Source: Hypsibius dujardini (taxonomy: Eukaryota > Tardigrada > Eutardigrada > Parachela > Hypsibiidae). From it: 24,412 bases of DNA. The stretch spans positions 1 through 24,412 of the forward strand of contig LRSR01007434.1 of assembly GCA_001579985.1 (NCBI GenBank). The letters run 5' to 3'. Below are positions 20,536-24,412 of the stretch, in pieces; the stretch's first letter is position 1, and each line of letters opens with the position of its first letter. The translations under genes and the position numbers were made by a program. The notes under the pieces were generated by a model. That model searched no databases. It saw nothing but the letters and a program-made list of their open reading frames with translations, and was not told where the DNA came from.

Positions 20536-21881
20536 ATGGAATTGAACCGCGGAGTTACCTTTCCTATGTATATTGTGGATGCATTTGCCAGTGAGGCTCT
20601 CACGGGTAATCCAGCTGTAGTTTGCGTCACGGAACTAAACACGGTCAGTACGCGGGAGTAGCCCAGAAAACACGGGGAGAAGCCGGAGAATAGCATAAAA
20701 AGTTGTGGTTAAATTTGTAGGAGTTGAGTGATGTGATTATGCAGCGTATAGCAGCGGAAATGAACCAAACAACAACTGCATTTGTTCGTCGTTCCACGAA
20801 CCCTATCACCGAAAATACGTGCCTTCCTTCGGTTGAGAGTGAGTTTATTCTACGCTGGTTCACTCCGACGACGGAGATCCCACTCTGCGGTCATGCCACA
20901 CTGGCCACGTCGGCAGTTATCTTTGAGATCTACAGTGAGTATGAAGAATTATATATGAAATCGGCTTGAGCATTGTTGCGACCTCTGCTCATGTGTGTTG
21001 CATGTTCAACAACAACAACAAATTTCGATTTATTAATGCATAACAAAATTAATGTTAGATATCCCTCAGATTTAAAAGTAAAAAAAGGTATGCGTACAAT
21101 GTGAAGAATATGAGCATAGGTTGCCGAAAAGATGATACTAATAAATCGGCCGTACCGTTGATCTCGAATTAAATGTATTGTGACTGTTCATTTGTAGAGA
21201 ATCTCTTCAATGAAATCAAATTTCAAACTGAAAGCGGTATACACACAGCCAGACTAAAGGACGGATTTATCGAGCTGGACTTCCCAATAAACCTGGCGAC
21301 ACCGCTGAGCCCGGTTGAGCAAGCCGACATACAACCACTTTTGGAGGTTTGTACAGCCATCGCCGGTGCTGATTCCATTGTGGCCGTCCGGCTGTCGCAG
21401 GAGTTGCGTTACTTGTTGGTTCACCTTAGCGACGGAGTGGATCTTGCCAATCTCGAGGTGGATCCAAATAGGCTTCTTGCCGCTGGACCGCAGACCATCA
21501 ACTTAAACGGCGTGATCTTAACGGTTCGCGGCGGTCCCTCGCACGGAACGGAATCAGGAAGCAGTTATGACTTTTGTACCCGTTTCTTTAGTCCCTGGCG
21601 TGCTATTCCTGAAGATCCAGTTTGTGGGTCGGCCCACACCGTCTTGGCGCCTTACTGGACCGAGGTCCTGGGCAAGGCCGTTAACAGGGGTGAGTGTGGA
21701 TCCTGTTAAAAGCGAATAACTTTTACTTATCAAAATACCTGAAACTAGTTTTAATTCATTACTTTTAGCTCGAATGGTCAGTAAAAGAGGCGGGGACCTC
21801 CTATTGAACATCCGTGAGAACGGACGTATTGGGATTGCCGGAACCTGTCAGATTATTATGAGAGGACAACTGACATTATGA
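20536..21881 (+). CDS. PhzF/PBLD-family protein, copy 3
   Basis: Exons 20536-20643, 20721-20934, 21198-21689 and 21769-21881 give 308 residues; splice phases 0, 1, 1 as in copy 2. The N-terminus FPMYIVDAFASEALTGNPAV is shared almost exactly with copy 4. [16 protein letters not shown] and the C-terminal GGDLL...NGRIGIAGTCQII are conserved. This copy alone keeps the family-typical proline in EDPVCGSAH, where copies 1, 2 and 4 have His. The acid position is again Thr (T54 in NQTTTAF). Its third exon is one codon longer than in copies 1 and 2. The middle differs most: CTAIAGADSI and RLSQELRYL replace CSAICG and RFSPGTRY. The first donor is GTCAGT, weaker than the GTAAGT of copies 1 and 2. The product should be a soluble cytosolic protein; reaction unknown. 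Confidence 0.9.
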
Positions 21882-22238
21882 TTTTAACATGTTGACGCTT
21901 TTTCGCTGACCGGCTTTAAACTTGATGGGATAAAAATGATTTACTATAGGTCCACGTTTGTATTTATGTCCTGATTGGTTTGCCATGTGCTCTCAAATAA
22001 CAATTGTGTAACTTATATTAAGCATTTATATTTTAATGTAGGATAAACGCGTGAAGTTTGTCGCTAAGAATAATACCCGCAACATCCGTTCAAACAATAT
22101 GGTCTAATCGACAGTCGACAGTTTTGTTCATATGCAACTTTTGAAATGCACCTTTCGCAATGCAAAGTCCACCGCATGACTTGGACTGTTGATAAAAGCA
22201 TGCTATCATATCAAGTGGACGCGAGCATGAGATACAAC

Positions 22239-22549
22239 TGAGGGTATTTAAAGTTCGCTTATTTGCAGCGTTTATTTCGCTATTTCAAACTCGCTAATCT
22301 CTCTGGTTTTGCACGCCCTTGCAACGGTGATACGAGAACACGCCCCCTGGCTTACTTGAGGCTGCGTCTCCTTCACTAATCTCAACTCACATGGACCACT
22401 CACAAGACAGATGCGCACAGTTAGCGAGCAGATAACTAAGAAAAGGAGCTCCTTGACTGCTTTTCTCGCTTATCATCAAAACCAGGGAGATTAACGAATT
22501 TGAAATAGCGAAATAAACGCTGCAAATAAGCGAACTTTGAATACCCTCA
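22239..22549. mobile_element. Fold-back/MITE-like element with 73-base inverted repeats
   Basis: Bases 22239-22311 and 22477-22549 are inverted copies matching at 69 of 73 positions, separated by 165 bases. The ends are TGAGGGTATT. No coding capacity and no clear target duplication were seen. Length and form suit a miniature inverted-repeat element; the transcript of either strand would form a long hairpin. It is unrelated in sequence to the mariner ends at 13680. Confidence 0.75.
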
Positions 22550-22632
22550 CTATCACTGGATTCAAAAGACGTCTCGACTCTCAGAGTTGGAATCAAATTC
22601 GGTCAGCGAACTGTGATTGCATGTTCCGGGCC

Positions 22633-22640
22633 TATAAGTA
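22633..22640 (+). promoter_or_regulatory. Possible TATA box of PhzF-family copy 4
   Basis: TATAAGTA in CCTATAAGTAAAG lies 92 bases before the ATG, at a distance similar to that of the copy 1 TATA box. The ATG itself follows directly after CAACTTTCAG, which looks like a 3' splice acceptor. Confidence 0.4.
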
Positions 22641-22731
22641 AAGTAAGAAAATAGATGCTTCCATTTGTTCCCCACATTTACGCGAGGACTTGTTACAATT
22701 GGTGATATTCCTTTGGGCCTCCAACTTTCAG

Positions 22732-24113
22732 ATGGAGCAACTTAAAGAGGTTACCTTTCCGGTCTACATGGTTGATGCGTTTGCCAGTGAAGCGCTGACC
22801 GGCAATCCAGCTGTCGTTTGCGTCCTGGAACCAGACACGGTAATTGCATTATACAAAATCAGGTTTTTAGTGCACCACATTGGGTAGCGGTGGAACCTAA
22901 TTCTTTGGTGCGGGTATGTAGGAACTCAGTAGTGCGACTATGCAACACATCGCTGCGGAAATGAACCAAACGACGACCGCATTCATTCGTCCTTTTACAG
23001 CCCCAACTTTGTCCCTCGACAACAAGACCTTACCAAATAACGAGTTCAGCTTACGTTGGTTCACTCCGATCACGGAGACACCTCTTTGTGGCCATGCAAC
23101 CCTGGCCTCGTCTGCCGTCATTTTCGAAATCAACCGTAAGGATGACCATCGACATTTATTGCCTAGGGAATGTGATTTATGTTTTGAAGCCAGGTTTATT
23201 TATTTTGAAATAATTATTAAATACAAGTGAATTAGTCACATCTGATGATGATTGAGTGGCGAATTAGGTCAAGCAGAAAGTATTAACAAAGCCTACATAA
23301 CTGATATCTCCATGTGTTTAGTTTAATTTGCTGTATATTTTCAAAAGGCGCATTGCATGAAATCAATTTCAACACGAAAAGCGGTATCCACAAAGCTATT
23401 CTAAAAGACGGCTTCATCGAGCTAGACTTTCCTCTGAACCCGGGAGTGGCATTGAAGCCAGCCGCTCAGGCCGACCTGCAGCCTCTCTTGGACGTCTGTA
23501 GCGCCATCTGTGGCATGGACATTGTAGAAGTGCGGCACTCACCTGGCACCAACTACCTACTGGTTCGTCTCGACGACCGTGTGGACCTGGCCAACCTTGT
23601 TGTCGATACGAACCGACTTGTTGCCGCCGAACCGAAAATCTTTAAAATAAACGGAGTTATCTTGACGGTTCGCGGTCCTCCACAGGGAGCTCTGGCTAGG
23701 GCCGATTACGACTTTATCTCACGGTACTTTGAACCGTGGAGGGGAAACCCGGAGGTAAGTCGACAAGACCTACAAACTGTTCCAAGACCGAGCAAAACGA
23801 AATTAATGTTATAAATATTTCACTGGGGAACTACTGTATAGGATCACGTTTGTGGGTCGGCTCACACCGTTTCAGCGCCTTATTGGACTGAGGTTTTAGG
23901 CAAAAAAGTCAAGAAAGGTACGCTGTTAAATACAGCCTTGTACTATTCTTCGGAAATTAAAACTCGCAGGAGAAAAAGTGTGCTTTTACAGCTCGCATGG
24001 TGAGTAAAAGAGGCGGAGACCTTCGTCTGGATATTCGAGAGAACGGCCGAATCGGGATCGCCGGAACGTGCAAAGTCATTCTCAGGGGACAGCTGACCGT
24101 CTCCGCAAAATAG
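22732..24113 (+). CDS. PhzF/PBLD-family protein, copy 4
   Basis: Exons 22732-22839, 22922-23135, 23348-23754, 23842-23917 and 23992-24113 give 308 residues. The three shared introns are in place; a private phase-0 intron of 87 bases (23755-23841) separates P-E from D-H inside the active-site block EDHVCGSAH, so the conserved Asp, Ser and His lie on a 76-base exon. CGHAT is intact, and the acid position is T54 (NQTTTAF). HTVSAPYW has Ser where the others have Leu. The C-terminus is three residues longer (ending TVSAK). Without the private intron the reading frame would run into unrelated sequence and stop at 23814, which supports the splice. AATAAA at 24276 follows. All key blocks other than the glutamate are kept, so it looks like a working gene of unknown substrate. 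Confidence 0.9.
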
Positions 24114-24275
24114 TACTTTATTCCATGCCTCTGTTGCAAAAGGCCCCTTTGTTCTTTTTTAATTTAGCACGACGCTGAGATTTTCATTCTAATGCGTCTC
24201 GGTGGGGTATGTAACCGGTAGGACTGGGATTATGCACTGTCGAAACACCGCCCAGTTGAATAATAACATCGTCAC

Positions 24276-24281
24276 AATAAA
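24276..24281 (+). terminator. Poly(A) signal of PhzF-family copy 4
   Basis: AATAAA within TCACAATAAAA, 163 bases after the stop codon. The rest of the window to 24412 shows no further exon. Confidence 0.55.
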
Positions 24282-24412
24282 AGTAACAGTGTGACTCCTT
24301 TTCCGGTCCTCCCACAATTGCCTTCCGGTAGTATTAAGCAACGTAATAATTAGTAGTCCGAGTAATCACTGTAGTATGATTTTGTATACATTCCGCTCTT
24401 TTGCGGAAATTT

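Larger units (their letters stand above)
21882..22731. other. Spacer between PhzF-family copies 3 and 4
   Basis: 850 bases. The middle is occupied by a fold-back element (22239-22549) and the right part by a TATA-like box. The left 350 bases show nothing recognisable. Confidence 0.45.

Noticed and set aside
1-24412. CRISPR arrays, bacterial operons, tRNA or rRNA genes
   Set aside because: None seen; spliced genes and repeats show animal nuclear DNA, and no cloverleaf or rRNA-like sequence was recognised by eye.

Overview
This is animal nuclear DNA. The evidence is spliced genes with GT-AG introns (about 70-670 bases, and up to about 640 in the PhzF genes), simple repeats, a mariner-type transposon and a TLX/Hox11-class homeobox gene. 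Gene spacing and short introns suggest a compact invertebrate genome, probably a protostome. The phylum cannot be fixed from the sequence; an ecdysozoan such as a tardigrade would fit but is only a guess. All gene models below were joined by hand from splice signals, reading phase and comparison between copies.

Layout. Bases 649-3038 (+) hold a complete five-exon TLX/C15-like homeobox gene, followed by about 3.3 kb with no recognisable gene (possibly cis-regulatory). Bases 6509-7740 (-) and 8504-9971 (+) are a head-to-head pair of secreted low-complexity, silk-like proteins sharing a 763-base spacer. In both, the signal peptide sits on its own first exon and every intron is phase 1. Bases 9972-11803 are mostly unexplained, with a weak trace of a retroelement. 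Bases 11804-13249 (+) encode a divergent class A GPCR. It is followed by a complete but dead mariner-family element (13680-14978, DD37D/maT-like), an unexplained minus-strand coding-like piece (about 14996-15299), and a decayed tandem copy of the GPCR (15352-15830).

The right third (16478-24113, +) is a tandem array of four intact PhzF/PBLD-family genes of 307-309 residues. They share three intron positions; the first and fourth each carry one private intron. All four lack the glutamate that serves as catalytic acid/base in PhzF-family isomerases: the usual N-L-S-E-T motif reads N-Q-T-(T/V)-T. The CGHAT histidine and the E-D...G-S-A-H aspartate and serine remain. An expanded, conserved, open set of paralogues without the key acid is the most interesting signal in the window. 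A 311-base fold-back element lies between the third and fourth copies.

The genes do not form one pathway. The picture is a developmental regulator, a secreted-protein pair, a fast-evolving receptor locus broken by a transposon, and a lineage-expanded enzyme-like family.
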